NCBI GenBank assembly: GCA_028687645.1 | Contig: JAQTZQ010000025.1 | Span: 1-32,554, forward strand | DNA length: 32,554 bases | Direction of reading: 5' to 3' | From: Rhodocyclaceae bacterium | Lineage (GTDB): Bacteria; Pseudomonadota; Gammaproteobacteria; Burkholderiales; Rhodocyclaceae | Shown here: positions 16,942 to 24,836 of the stretch, piece after piece | Position numbering within the stretch: the first letter of the stretch is position 1 | How the letters are laid out: every line of letters starts with the position of its first letter | The notes under the pieces: model-generated | Database searches by the model: none | Told to the model about the DNA's origin: nothing | The model's input: only the letters and a program-made list of their open reading frames with translations | Program-made: the position numbers and the translations under genes

Positions 16942-18009
16942 GTGAGCCGACCCAAGAACGATACCTTCCTGCGCGCCCTGTTGAAGGAGCCGACCGAATA
17001 CACCCCACTCTGGCTGATGCGCCAGGCTGGCCGCTATTTGCCCGAATACTGCGCGACGCGCAAACGCGCCGGCAACTTCCTCAACCTGTGCAAATCACCG
17101 ACCATGGCCTGCGAAGTGACCTTGCAGCCTTTGGCCCGTTACGATCTGGATGCTGCGATTCTGTTTTCCGACATCCTGACCGTACCCGATGCGATGGGCC
17201 TTGGCCTCTATTTTGCCGAAGGTGAGGGACCAAAATTCGAGCGCCCGTTGCGTGAAGAATGGGCGATCAACGACCTGACGGCGCCCGATCCCTACGACCA
17301 TCTGCGTTATGTCATGGATGCCGTCTCGGAAATCCGCCGCGCGCTGGATAACTCAGTGCCGCTGATCGGTTTTTCCGGCAGCCCGTACACCCTCGCTTGC
17401 TACATGGTTGAAGGCGAAGGTTCGAGCGATTTCCGCAACATCAAGGGCATGCTCTACAACCGCCCGGACTTGTTGCACCGCATTCTCTCAGTAACGGCTG
17501 ACTCGGTGATTTCCTACCTCAACGCGCAGATTGAATGTGGCGCGCAGGCGGTGATGATTTTTGATACCTGGGGCGGCTCGCTGTCCAACGCGGCGTACGA
17601 AGAGTTTTCGCTGCAATACATGCGCCGTATCGTCGCTGGACTGACCAAGGAAAAAGATGGCGAGCGCATTCCCTGCATCGTGTTCACCAAAAATGGTGGC
17701 CTGTGGCTGGAAAAGATTGCCGATATCGGCTGCGATGCCGTCGGTCTCGACTGGACCATCGACATCGGCGAAGCCCGTCGCCGGGTCGGTGACAAGGTGA
17801 CCTTGCAAGGCAACCTTGACCCCAACGTGCTGTTTGCCGGGCCAGAAATCGTTGCTGCCGAAGCCCGGAAGGTGCTCGATAGTTTTGGGCCGGGCAATAC
17901 CGGCCACGTTTTCAATCTCGGTCATGGTATTTCCCAATTTACTCCGCCTGATAGCGTCACAGCGCTGGTTGAAACGGTGCATTCGCATAGCCGTCTATTA
18001 CGAAAGTAA
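16942..18009 (+). CDS. hemE: Uroporphyrinogen decarboxylase
   Basis: This 355-residue cytosolic enzyme removes four carboxyl groups from uroporphyrinogen III to give coproporphyrinogen III in haem synthesis. The N-terminal signature [14 protein letters not shown] and the second signature region with [17 protein letters not shown] are intact, as is the C-terminal VFNLGHGI motif. Length equals E. coli HemE (354). The start is a GTG at 16942 preceded by GGAG 6 nt upstream. Confidence 0.97.
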   Translation: MSRPKNDTFLRALLKEPTEYTPLWLMRQAGRYLPEYCATRKRAGNFLNLCKSPTMACEVTLQPLARYDLDAAILFSDILTVPDAMGLGLYFAEGEGPKFERPLREEWAINDLTAPDPYDHLRYVMDAVSEIRRALDNSVPLIGFSGSPYTLACYMVEGEGSSDFRNIKGMLYNRPDLLHRILSVTADSVISYLNAQIECGAQAVMIFDTWGGSLSNAAYEEFSLQYMRRIVAGLTKEKDGERIPCIVFTKNGGLWLEKIADIGCDAVGLDWTIDIGEARRRVGDKVTLQGNLDPNVLFAGPEIVAAEARKVLDSFGPGNTGHVFNLGHGISQFTPPDSVTALVETVHSHSRLLRK

Positions 18010-18017
18010 TTAATTTG

Positions 18018-18061
18018 TTGAAAGGCAAAGCTTGACTTATTCACACGGTTTTGCCTTTCAA
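18018..18061. repeat. 12-bp inverted repeat downstream of hemE
   Basis: TTGAAAGGCAAA (18018-18029) and TTTGCCTTTCAA (18050-18061) are exact inverted repeats with a 20-nt loop that contains the TTATTCACA box. It starts 8 nt after the hemE stop. The stem is A+T rich and is followed by TAAAAATATT and not a T-run, so a terminator role is possible but not typical. Confidence 0.5.
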
Positions 18062-18132
18062 TAAAAATATTTACCGAAAACTGGTTGACAGATTGTTAGA
18101 TGTTTAACTATCTGATTTTAAAAGAATAGTTG

Positions 18133-18155
18133 CTTTGCTTAATATTTCAGCAAAG
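18133..18155. repeat. Short inverted repeat in AT-rich hemE-priA gap
   Basis: CTTTGCT (18133-18139) and AGCAAAG (18149-18155) form a 7-bp stem with a 9-nt A+T loop. Function is unknown. It lies between the AT-rich stretch and the downstream DnaA-box-like cluster. Confidence 0.35.
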
Positions 18156-18306
18156 TGACAAAATCCTTTATCGGCGGATACTTAGCGCCATACCGCAAAA
18201 GAAATCCACAAAGTTATCCACAGATTTTGTGGACAACCCACAAAGCGCTGATGACTTAAGGCCTTGCGAGTGATTTTCGAGAATTGACGGCTACGACTGC
18301 CCCTAA

Positions 18307-20289
18307 ATGACTGTATTGCGCGTCGCTCTCGATCTGCCCTTGCATCGATTATTTGATTATTCGGCAACTGAAATCTCAGCCGCTGATATTGGCCTGCGCG
18401 TTCGTGTGCCTTTTGGTCGGGGCGAGCGCATAGGCGTCATTGTCGACATCTCCGAATCCAGCGACTGGCCGTTAGAGCAAATCAAGCCAGCGGGAGAAGT
18501 GCTGCGCGATATCGCGCCGTTGCCCGCTGATTTTTTCGCACTTTGTACTTTCGCCAGCACCTATTATCAGGCGCCGTTGGGCGAAGTCATCATGCAAGGC
18601 TTACCGGTTGGCCTCAAGCGACTTGACCCACCTGATCGGCGCAAGGTGCGAGCAACGCGGTCGCCAGCCCAAACCCCTCAGCCAGCGCTGACCGCCGAGC
18701 AAACCAGTGTGCTGGCGGCGATGGATCTAAACACCGGGTTTTCAGCGCATTTATTGCATGGCGTGACGGGGAGCGGCAAGACAGAGGTGTATTTGCGCCT
18801 GATCGAGCGGGCCTTGGCCGACGGCAAGCAGGTGTTGCTGCTGGTGCCGGAAATTAATCTGACGCCACAACTGGAGGGCCGGGTTCGCTCGCGCTTCCCG
18901 GATACCGAGGTCGTTTCCCTGCATAGTGATCTGGCCGAGGCGGCGCGCGAACGTAATTGGCGCTCGGCTTTTGCAGGTGATGCGAGCATTGTTCTAGGCA
19001 CCCGGTTGGCGATTTTCACGCCGATGCCGCGCCTTGGTTTGATTGTGATTGATGAGGAGCACGATCAATCCTTCAAGCAACAGGATGGCATGCGTTATTC
19101 GGCGCGCGATGTCGGTGTTTTCCGGGCGCATCAACTGGGCATTCCCATTTTGTTAGGTTCGGCGACACCTTCGCTGGAATCCTGGGGTAATGCGCTGCAC
19201 AAGCGCTACAAGCTGCTGAATTTGAAGGAGCGCGCCAATCCGCAGGCTACTTTGCCGATGGTCAAGGTGCTGGATACGCGGAAAATGGCGCTCAAGGAAG
19301 GGGTTAGCGAACCCTTGATTGCGGCCATCACGGAGCGCCTTGCGCGCGGTGAGCAGAGTCTGGTTTTCCTCAATCGGCGTGGTTACGCGCCGGTGTTGGC
19401 TTGTACGGCCTGTGGCTGGGTCTCGCGCTGTACGCGCTGTGCGGCCAATATGGTGTTGCATCTGGCCGATCGCCTGTTGCGCTGCCACCATTGCGGCTTG
19501 GAGCATCGCATCCCGAAAGCCTGCCCGACCTGCGGCAATCAGGATATTCACCCCTTTGGACGCGGCACGCAGCGCCTCGAAGGTTGGCTACAGGAGGCTT
19601 TCCCCGAGGCGCGAATTTTGCGCGTTGACCGCGACTCGGTGAAAAGTCGCAAGCAATGGGAGGCCATGCTGGAGCGCATTCACGGCGGCGAGGCGGATAT
19701 TCTGGTTGGCACGCAAATGTTGGCCAAGGGCCATGATTTCCCCAAATTAACCCTGGTTGGCGTCCTCGGCGCCGATGCGGCGCTGTTTGCCGCCGACTGG
19801 CGCGCGCCGGAACGACTTTTTGCCCAGTTGATGCAAGTCGCTGGTCGTGCTGGCCGCGCTGAGTTGAAGGGCGAGGTGCTGGTTCAGACCCAATACCCGG
19901 ATCACTCGCTTTATGCGGCTTTGGTCGCCCACGACTATCCCGGCTTTGCCGCCACTTTACTCAAGGAGCGCGAGCAGGCCGGCTTTCCGCCTTACGCTTT
20001 TCAGGCCATGCTGCGGGCTGAAGCGCCGGCGATGGCTGATTCAATTGCCTTTCTTGAGGCAGCGGCTGAATTGCCGGTGATTGCCGAGCATCCGAATGTG
20101 ATGATTTACGATGCCATCCCGATGAAAATGTCGCGCCTGGCGAATCTGGAACGTGGCCAGTTGCTCGCTGAATCGGCCTCACGCCCCGCAATGCAGGCCT
20201 TTTTGCCGCGTTGGCGCGAGGCGATTGAGGCTTTGAAGTCACCGTCAAAATTACGCTGGCACATTGAGGTCGATCCGCTGGAGTTTTAA
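18307..20289 (+). CDS. priA: Primosomal protein N' (replication restart helicase PriA)
   Basis: This 660-residue 3'-5' helicase reloads the replicative helicase at stalled forks. It has an N-terminal DNA-binding domain (about 1-110), Walker A HGVTGSGKTEVY (P-loop 152-159) and DEEH (249-252). Eight zinc-binding cysteines, C366, C369, C375, C378, C393, C396, C406 and C409, are inserted between the helicase lobes. Motifs V and VI follow, including GTQMLAKGHDFPKLTLV and QVAGRAGR. It is about 70 residues shorter than E. coli PriA (732), but all motifs are present. No clear Shine-Dalgarno precedes the ATG. Its upstream region contains the DnaA-box-like cluster. Confidence 0.95.
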   Translation: MTVLRVALDLPLHRLFDYSATEISAADIGLRVRVPFGRGERIGVIVDISESSDWPLEQIKPAGEVLRDIAPLPADFFALCTFASTYYQAPLGEVIMQGLPVGLKRLDPPDRRKVRATRSPAQTPQPALTAEQTSVLAAMDLNTGFSAHLLHGVTGSGKTEVYLRLIERALADGKQVLLLVPEINLTPQLEGRVRSRFPDTEVVSLHSDLAEAARERNWRSAFAGDASIVLGTRLAIFTPMPRLGLIVIDEEHDQSFKQQDGMRYSARDVGVFRAHQLGIPILLGSATPSLESWGNALHKRYKLLNLKERANPQATLPMVKVLDTRKMALKEGVSEPLIAAITERLARGEQSLVFLNRRGYAPVLACTACGWVSRCTRCAANMVLHLADRLLRCHHCGLEHRIPKACPTCGNQDIHPFGRGTQRLEGWLQEAFPEARILRVDRDSVKSRKQWEAMLERIHGGEADILVGTQMLAKGHDFPKLTLVGVLGADAALFAADWRAPERLFAQLMQVAGRAGRAELKGEVLVQTQYPDHSLYAALVAHDYPGFAATLLKEREQAGFPPYAFQAMLRAEAPAMADSIAFLEAAAELPVIAEHPNVMIYDAIPMKMSRLANLERGQLLAESASRPAMQAFLPRWREAIEALKSPSKLRWHIEVDPLEF

Positions 20290-20298
20290 CGGCACGAC

Positions 20299-20331
20299 CC
20301 TTGCTGTGATGTCTTCCCAATCACTGCAAGG
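20299..20331 (+). promoter_or_regulatory. Hairpin overlapping the Shine-Dalgarno of the EF-hand-like gene
   Basis: CCTTGCTGTGAT (20299-20310) and ATCACTGCAAGG (20320-20331) pair over 12 positions with a single T-T mismatch, closing a 9-nt loop. The 3' arm includes the first four bases of the AAGGAG ribosome binding site (20328-20333) for the gene starting at 20340. The fold would compete with ribosome binding. It could instead be a priA terminator, but no U-tract follows. Confidence 0.5.
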
Positions 20332-20339
20332 AGATGAGC

Positions 20340-21323
20340 ATGAGAGTTGCTGAATCGACGGTGGCACTATCGGCCAGCCACGAGGCGGAGCGTAGTCAGA
20401 GCACTGAAATCACCCTGGAACGGGGCTTCCGGCAGATTTTTGAAACCATGGCCAGTGATGAACCCGAGAGCCAGAACGCGCAGCGCGAGCGGGTGGTGAA
20501 ACTGCTGCAATCGCTGGTCGATGCCATCATGGCGGCAATGGATGGCAAAACCCATCCGGTAAAGTTTGCCGCCGAAGATATCTCTTCCGGCGCATCGCCC
20601 AAGCTGCCCAGTGGGCGTGAGCTGAGTTGGCAGCAAAAAATGACCGAGACGATCACCGAGTTTGAAAAAACCACAGTGTGCGGCAATGGCCGGGTCAAGA
20701 CTTGCGATGGGCGGGAAATCGACTTCAGCTACGCGGTCGACATGGCGCGTGAATTCAAAAGTGAGAAAGTTTTTGAGGATTCCGGAACAGTCGTATTGCG
20801 CGATCCGCTGGTCTTGAATTTTGACGGCAAGGCGGCTGAGCTGACGGATGCCCGGCAGAGTTTTGATCTGGATTCCGACGGCAAGCTGGAGAGCATTCCC
20901 GGTTTGGCGGCCAGTAGTGGCTTTCTGGTTTTTGACCGTAACGGCAATGGCAAGGCTGACAATGGCAGTGAGTTGTTCGGCGCCACAAGCGGTAACGGCT
21001 TTGCCGATTTGGCAGCGCTGGATGGTGACCATAACGGCTGGATTGACGAGGGCGATCCGCTGTTTTCACAACTGGCTGTATGGTCAGGTGATTCGTGGAG
21101 CTCGCTGGCCGCGCGCGGGGTTGGTGCGCTGTATACCGGTGCGGTCGACGCGCCTTTTAGCCTGAAAAATGCAGCCAATGGTTTGCTCGGTGAAATCCGT
21201 GCAGCAGGGATTTATCTCAACGAATCAGGTTCGGTGGGCGGCATGCAACAGGTAGATCTGGCCGTATCAGCTTTGCCGGACGGGGCGCAGCAGCCAGAGA
21301 AAAGCGAGAAACTGGCCGCCTGA
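20340..21323 (+). CDS. Cytoplasmic protein with EF-hand-like calcium loops, function unknown
   Basis: AAGGAG is directly adjacent to an ATG at 20334 but 6 nt from the ATG at 20340, so I use the latter (327 residues). There is no signal peptide or membrane segment. The N-terminal half (1-150) is charged and partly helical. The second half has three DxDxDG-type loops: FDLDSDGKLE (175-184), FDRNGNGKADNGSELFG (198-214) and LDGDHNGWIDEGD (227-239). The closing region GIYLNESGSVGGMQQVDL resembles uncharacterised bacterial proteins of similar layout that I recall from Pseudomonas and relatives. Calcium binding is inferred from the Asp/Asn spacing. The 3' end overlaps the convergent MFS gene by 57 bp. 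Confidence 0.8.
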   Translation: MRVAESTVALSASHEAERSQSTEITLERGFRQIFETMASDEPESQNAQRERVVKLLQSLVDAIMAAMDGKTHPVKFAAEDISSGASPKLPSGRELSWQQKMTETITEFEKTTVCGNGRVKTCDGREIDFSYAVDMAREFKSEKVFEDSGTVVLRDPLVLNFDGKAAELTDARQSFDLDSDGKLESIPGLAASSGFLVFDRNGNGKADNGSELFGATSGNGFADLAALDGDHNGWIDEGDPLFSQLAVWSGDSWSSLAARGVGALYTGAVDAPFSLKNAANGLLGEIRAAGIYLNESGSVGGMQQVDLAVSALPDGAQQPEKSEKLAA

Positions 21324-22484
21324 AAGGGTATAAAAGGCGGCGCGGAAAGCGGCGTCGCCTGACCATCCGCTGGCTTGCAGGGCATCAACCAGCACACCGA
21401 TGCCCCATTGCAGGCCAAACGCACCGGCAAAGGCCAGCAGGTTGAGGGCGGTATTAGCGCGCCCGGAAAGCGCCGGTGGGAAGGCGTGCGCAACCAGTGA
21501 ATAGGAAATATTGGAGAGCGAAAAGCAGGCGCCGAGGATGGGCCACAGCCAGGCGCTGGCCATGCTCGGCTGAGTGGTCAACGTGAGCAGGATACTGACG
21601 CCGAGCAGCATCGCCCACAGATAGACCTTTTCCAGCTTGATGCCGCGCCGCACCAGCGCCGTAGCGAAGAAACCCATGAACAGGAAGCCGGCCAGCATGG
21701 CGCCGCTGATCCAGGTCAGGCGGGCGGCAATTGCGCTGGAATCGAGGCCTTCCATAACAGTCATCCAGCGCGAGACCCAAAGCCCTTGAACGGCCATGAA
21801 GCCGCCGGTGAACCAGAAGCCCATCGGCGCATAACGCCAGAAATGAGCGCTGGTAAAGATGGCTTTGACGCCCGCCATCTGCGCGGCAAACCCGGTACCT
21901 TTGTCTTCGTTGGCCTTGTCCGGCACAAAAAACCACAGGGCGGCGGCGACGGCCACCGTGCATGCTGCCAGCAAGAGTGCCAGTTCGCGCCAGGTGGCAA
22001 TACCCAGCGCCATTTCCAGGGGTTTTGAAGCGGCCAACGCACCGAGGCCTCCAGCCGCCATGATCCAGCCGGTCAATGAAGCCAGACGTTCCGGCGGGAA
22101 CCATTGAGAGAAGGCTTTGAACGAGGCCATCAGGCAGGCGGAAACGCCGAGGCCGATTAACGCACGGCCAGTCGCCAGACCGCCAAGCGTATCCGATAGG
22201 GCAAAAATGGCCGCGCCACTGGCGGCAATCAGCAATAAGCCGGCTTCAACCCGGCGTGGGCCAAAGCGGTCAAGCAACATGCCCAGCGGCAACTGGGCGG
22301 CGCCGAAGGCGAGGAAATAGGTGCTGGTCAGCAAGCCGAGGGCGTTATCGCCGAGCGAGAGTTCGTGCGCTAAAACCGGGCCAATAACGGCGTTGACCGT
22401 ACGATACAGGTAGGACAAAAAATAGCCGGCGGCAAAGGGCAGAAACAGGCGCAGTATCAGTTGGCGGGGATCGGGGGCACTCAT
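21267..22484 (-). CDS. Major facilitator superfamily transporter
   Basis: The start at 22484 (405 residues) overlaps the stop of the MOSC gene (ATGA). A longer form from 22553 would lie inside that gene. About twelve hydrophobic segments are seen. The MFS loop 2-3 signature is present as LPLGMLLDRFGPRRVEAG and the N-terminus reads FLPFAAGYFLSYLYRTVNAV. The substrate cannot be told from sequence. It is the last gene of a tightly packed four-gene run with the methyltransferase-like, fructokinase and MOSC genes, so it may export or import a compound handled there. Confidence 0.88.
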   Translation of the reverse strand: MSAPDPRQLILRLFLPFAAGYFLSYLYRTVNAVIGPVLAHELSLGDNALGLLTSTYFLAFGAAQLPLGMLLDRFGPRRVEAGLLLIAASGAAIFALSDTLGGLATGRALIGLGVSACLMASFKAFSQWFPPERLASLTGWIMAAGGLGALAASKPLEMALGIATWRELALLLAACTVAVAAALWFFVPDKANEDKGTGFAAQMAGVKAIFTSAHFWRYAPMGFWFTGGFMAVQGLWVSRWMTVMEGLDSSAIAARLTWISGAMLAGFLFMGFFATALVRRGIKLEKVYLWAMLLGVSILLTLTTQPSMASAWLWPILGACFSLSNISYSLVAHAFPPALSGRANTALNLLAFAGAFGLQWGIGVLVDALQASGWSGDAAFRAAFYTLSGGQFLAFLWLLRPVRQS

Positions 22485-23185
22485 GGCGTGTTTGGTTTCA
22501 CATGAAACAGTGGTAAGGGCGGTAGCGGTTGGCCCGGCTGTTGGCGCAGCCATTGCGTACGGTCAAGAATTTTACGTTGCCAATGGCTGGCGATGCCGGG
22601 GGTGGCGGCGAGTTGTTCCAGTTCGCTGACCGCCGGACGATGGACTTGCCACAAGGCCATGGCGGCGGCCAGCGTCGGGGCGCCAATGGCCGCGACATCG
22701 AGTTCGAGAGGTTCATCGGGGCGCACCTGACCGCTTTGTAGCACCCGCCAATACCAGCCAGTCAAGGCTTGTTCGGCAATAAAGGCAGCCATGCCTTCGG
22801 CGTTGAAGCGCTCATCAATTTTCCAGCAGGGATTGCGTGGCTGGCAGACCTGGAGGCGCGCCTCACCGAGGCGATAAATGTCGCCGATGCGTACCGAGTG
22901 CTCATCGAGATCGGCGGTTGACAAGTTTTCACCGAGGCTACCGGGGATGAGCTGGCTGGCCGCGTCCGGGAAGCGCGCAGCGAGTTTGGCGTAGTGGGTT
23001 GCCGGGTAGAGGTGTACCGCTTTTTCCGGCCCACCGTGGACGCGGCGATCAGCCTGCTGGTCGCCGATAAAACCTTCAGGGCCGATTTCGAGCGGGCCAA
23101 ATACCTGCTGTTTGAACATGCCCGTCGGGCGTCCGGAATTGGGGAGGGCGGAGATGCTGCCGATAAAAATGATCACGTTTGCCAT
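22481..23185 (-). CDS. MOSC domain protein, YiiM-like
   Basis: This 234-residue protein has the MOSC core: RVHGGPEKAVHLYP, GSLGENLST, and VCQPRNPCWKID with the conserved Cys. A YiiM-type C-terminal helical extension follows. MOSC proteins handle molybdenum cofactor sulfur or reduce N-hydroxylated compounds; YiiM acts with the cofactor on N-hydroxylated substrates such as 6-hydroxylaminopurine. Whether this one does so is inference. A parS-like site (22495-22508) overlaps its last codons. It lies 18 nt after the fructokinase gene and overlaps the MFS start. Confidence 0.88.
   Translation of the reverse strand: MANVIIFIGSISALPNSGRPTGMFKQQVFGPLEIGPEGFIGDQQADRRVHGGPEKAVHLYPATHYAKLAARFPDAASQLIPGSLGENLSTADLDEHSVRIGDIYRLGEARLQVCQPRNPCWKIDERFNAEGMAAFIAEQALTGWYWRVLQSGQVRPDEPLELDVAAIGAPTLAAAMALWQVHRPAVSELEQLAATPGIASHWQRKILDRTQWLRQQPGQPLPPLPLFHVKPNTP
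22495..22508. other. parS-like site with one central mismatch
   Basis: GTTTCACATGAAAC differs from the parS core GTTTCACGTGAAAC by one base (G to A in the centre), and the 3' flanking A also matches the 16-bp consensus. It overlaps the codons for F-H-V-K-P at the 3' end of the MOSC gene. Weaker support than the two perfect palindromes. Confidence 0.45.
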
Positions 23186-23203
23186 GGTCTGCCGATTGTG
23201 CCA

Positions 23204-24106
23204 TTAATTCCACAGCCAGGCGGCACCGCGTACCCCCGAGGAATCCCCATGCGCGGGCGGCAGGATTTTGTTGTAAAAAACATCGGAAAAAACGTGTTGA
23301 CCGCAATACTTTGGCACATTGCGGTAAAGGCGTTGTAGTTTGGACAGTCCGCCGCCGAGGACGATGACTTGTGGATCGAGCAAGTTGATAACGCCGGCCA
23401 GCGCCCGGCCCAGGCGCATTTCGTAGCGTTGCAGGGTGGCTTCAGAGGCGGCATCGCCAAGGCTGGCACGGCGGTCAATTTCACCTGGCTCAAGCAACTC
23501 ACCGCTGGCTTGCTGATGGTCGCGGCTCAGCGCCGGGCCACAAAGATAAGTTTCGATACAACCGCTGCGTCCGCAATAACAGGGTGGCAGGGGTAAATCG
23601 GAGGGCTCCGGCAAGGGGAGCGGGTTGTGCCCCCACTCGCCGGCAATAGCGTTGGCGCCGGTCAGCACCTTGCCATCGACCACAATGCCGCCACCGACGC
23701 CGGTACCGAGAATGACGCCAAAAACGATTGGCGCGCCGCGCCCGCTGCCGTCAATCGCTTCCGACAGCGAAAAACAATTGGCGTCGTTGGCCAGGCGGAT
23801 ATCACGCTGCAAGGCGTTTTGCAGATCAAGGCGTAGCGGCTGGCCAATCAAACAGGTGGAATTGGCATTCTTGATCAGCCCGGTGACCAGTGATTCGGCA
23901 CCCGGAATGCCGATACCCACACTGCCGCTTTGCCCCAGTTCGATTTCGGCGCCGAGCACCAGATCGCGAATGGCGAGAACTGTGGCCTGATAATTTCCTT
24001 GCGGGGTGGCAACACGGCGGCGCAGTAATTCCTGACCATCCAAATTCAGGGCGATGATCTCGATCTTGCTGCCGCCAAGATCAACGCCAAACCGTAAATG
24101 CTTCAA
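23204..24106 (-). CDS. mak: ROK-family fructokinase (Mak-like)
   Basis: This 300-residue ROK kinase phosphorylates a sugar with ATP. It has the ATP-binding DLGGSKIEIIAL, catalytic D108 in LANDANC, AGEWGHNPLP with zinc ligand H160, and zinc cysteines C176, C178 and C183 in CYCGRSGCIET. The sequence closely resembles E. coli Mak, including IPGA..., IKNANST, VIVLGGG and the HGDSSGVRGAAWLW ending, so fructose is the likely substrate. The start codon is TTG (24106-24104), overlapping the TGA of the methyltransferase-like gene, which implies coupled translation. Confidence 0.9.
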   Translation of the reverse strand: MKHLRFGVDLGGSKIEIIALNLDGQELLRRRVATPQGNYQATVLAIRDLVLGAEIELGQSGSVGIGIPGAESLVTGLIKNANSTCLIGQPLRLDLQNALQRDIRLANDANCFSLSEAIDGSGRGAPIVFGVILGTGVGGGIVVDGKVLTGANAIAGEWGHNPLPLPEPSDLPLPPCYCGRSGCIETYLCGPALSRDHQQASGELLEPGEIDRRASLGDAASEATLQRYEMRLGRALAGVINLLDPQVIVLGGGLSKLQRLYRNVPKYCGQHVFSDVFYNKILPPAHGDSSGVRGAAWLWN

Positions 24107-24753
24107 ACCCGAACCGCAACCGCCTTGACGTTGCCGTAGGTGGTGGTCAAAGTGCGCAGGACGCTGGCGCCCGATTCGAGGAGCAGGAGGAAGAGGTTAC
24201 GCTCGGTGTAAAGGCAGACCTTGCTCTTGATCCCGTATTTTTTGACCAACGCCGGGGAGAGGTAGCAGAAACGTTCTTGCACATCTTTATCTGCATCAAT
24301 GTAACCATCACCCAGTTCGGACTTGAGGCCGAGAATGGAAACGTAAAGTTTGCCGCCGATACGCAATTTGAGCATGAGCTGGCGGACAACCTGCCGCGCT
24401 TCTTCGTAATGCAGATGACCCAGTCCATAGCGGATGAAGATGATATCGAACGGCTCATTGGGCAGTTCGTCCGGAATCGCAGGCAGTTCCAGAACGGCAC
24501 AACTGATTGCCGCGCTCAGACCACTGGCGGTGACGATATTTTGAATGGACTCAAACTTGGATTTACGATCAACGGCAGTGACCGTGGCACCCAGTTTGGC
24601 AAATTTAATCGCCAGTTCGCATTGGCTGGTGGGGGAAACCATGACTGCGACGCGGTGATCGGCACGCTGGCGCTTGATGCACTCCTCAAGGGCAAAACGC
24701 TCGATCTCGTCAGTACCCGTCTCGAAGGTATTCGCAGTAATATCAGTTAGCAT
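24103..24753 (-). CDS. Class I methyltransferase-like protein, function unknown
   Basis: The ATG at 24753 is preceded by GGAG about 10 nt upstream and gives 216 residues; an upstream ATG at 24792 would add 13. The fold looks like a Rossmann methyltransferase: a beta strand VAVMVSP, an acidic strand end VTAVDRKSK, FDIIFIRYGLGHLHYEEA and GGKLYVSILGL. The glycine-rich AdoMet loop is replaced by SPTSQ, so cofactor binding is uncertain. It heads the operon with mak, MOSC and MFS genes and is divergent from DUF1840 across 83 bp. No substrate can be proposed. Confidence 0.65.
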   Translation of the reverse strand: MLTDITANTFETGTDEIERFALEECIKRQRADHRVAVMVSPTSQCELAIKFAKLGATVTAVDRKSKFESIQNIVTASGLSAAISCAVLELPAIPDELPNEPFDIIFIRYGLGHLHYEEARQVVRQLMLKLRIGGKLYVSILGLKSELGDGYIDADKDVQERFCYLSPALVKKYGIKSKVCLYTERNLFLLLLESGASVLRTLTTTYGNVKAVAVRV

Positions 24754-24836
24754 TTTTTTGGGTCTCCGTAATGGCATTTTGCACGAATGCACGCGCGTCT
24801 GACAACCTGAAACCCTCGGTGAATAAAGGAATTTTG

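Larger units (their letters stand above)
18010..18306. other. AT-rich intergenic region with DnaA-box-like sequences (hemE-priA)
   Basis: This 297-bp gap has no gene. Positions 18061-18180 are about 29% G+C by hand count, far below the flanking genes. DnaA-type 9-mers are TTATTCACA at 18037-18045 (+), a perfect TTATCCACA at 18214-18222 (+), and TTGTCCACA on the minus strand at 18228-18236. A weaker AAATCCACA lies at 18202-18210. The 18214 and 18228 boxes face each other across 5 nt. Hairpin-forming repeats occur at 18018-18061 and 18133-18155. It could be a replication-initiation or DnaA-titration element, or a DnaA-regulated promoter for priA. Flanking genes are all on the plus strand, which is not the layout expected around a bidirectional origin. 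Confidence 0.5.

Noticed and set aside
18010-18306. Firm annotation of this gap as the chromosomal origin oriC
   Set aside because: DnaA boxes and A+T richness fit, but dnaA, dnaN and gyrB are not in the window and gene orientation is plus on both sides. It is kept only as a candidate DnaA-related element.
20367-21032. 221-codon minus-strand frame opposite the EF-hand-like gene
   Set aside because: The plus-strand gene has a strong ribosome binding site and calcium loops; the antisense frame has no motif.
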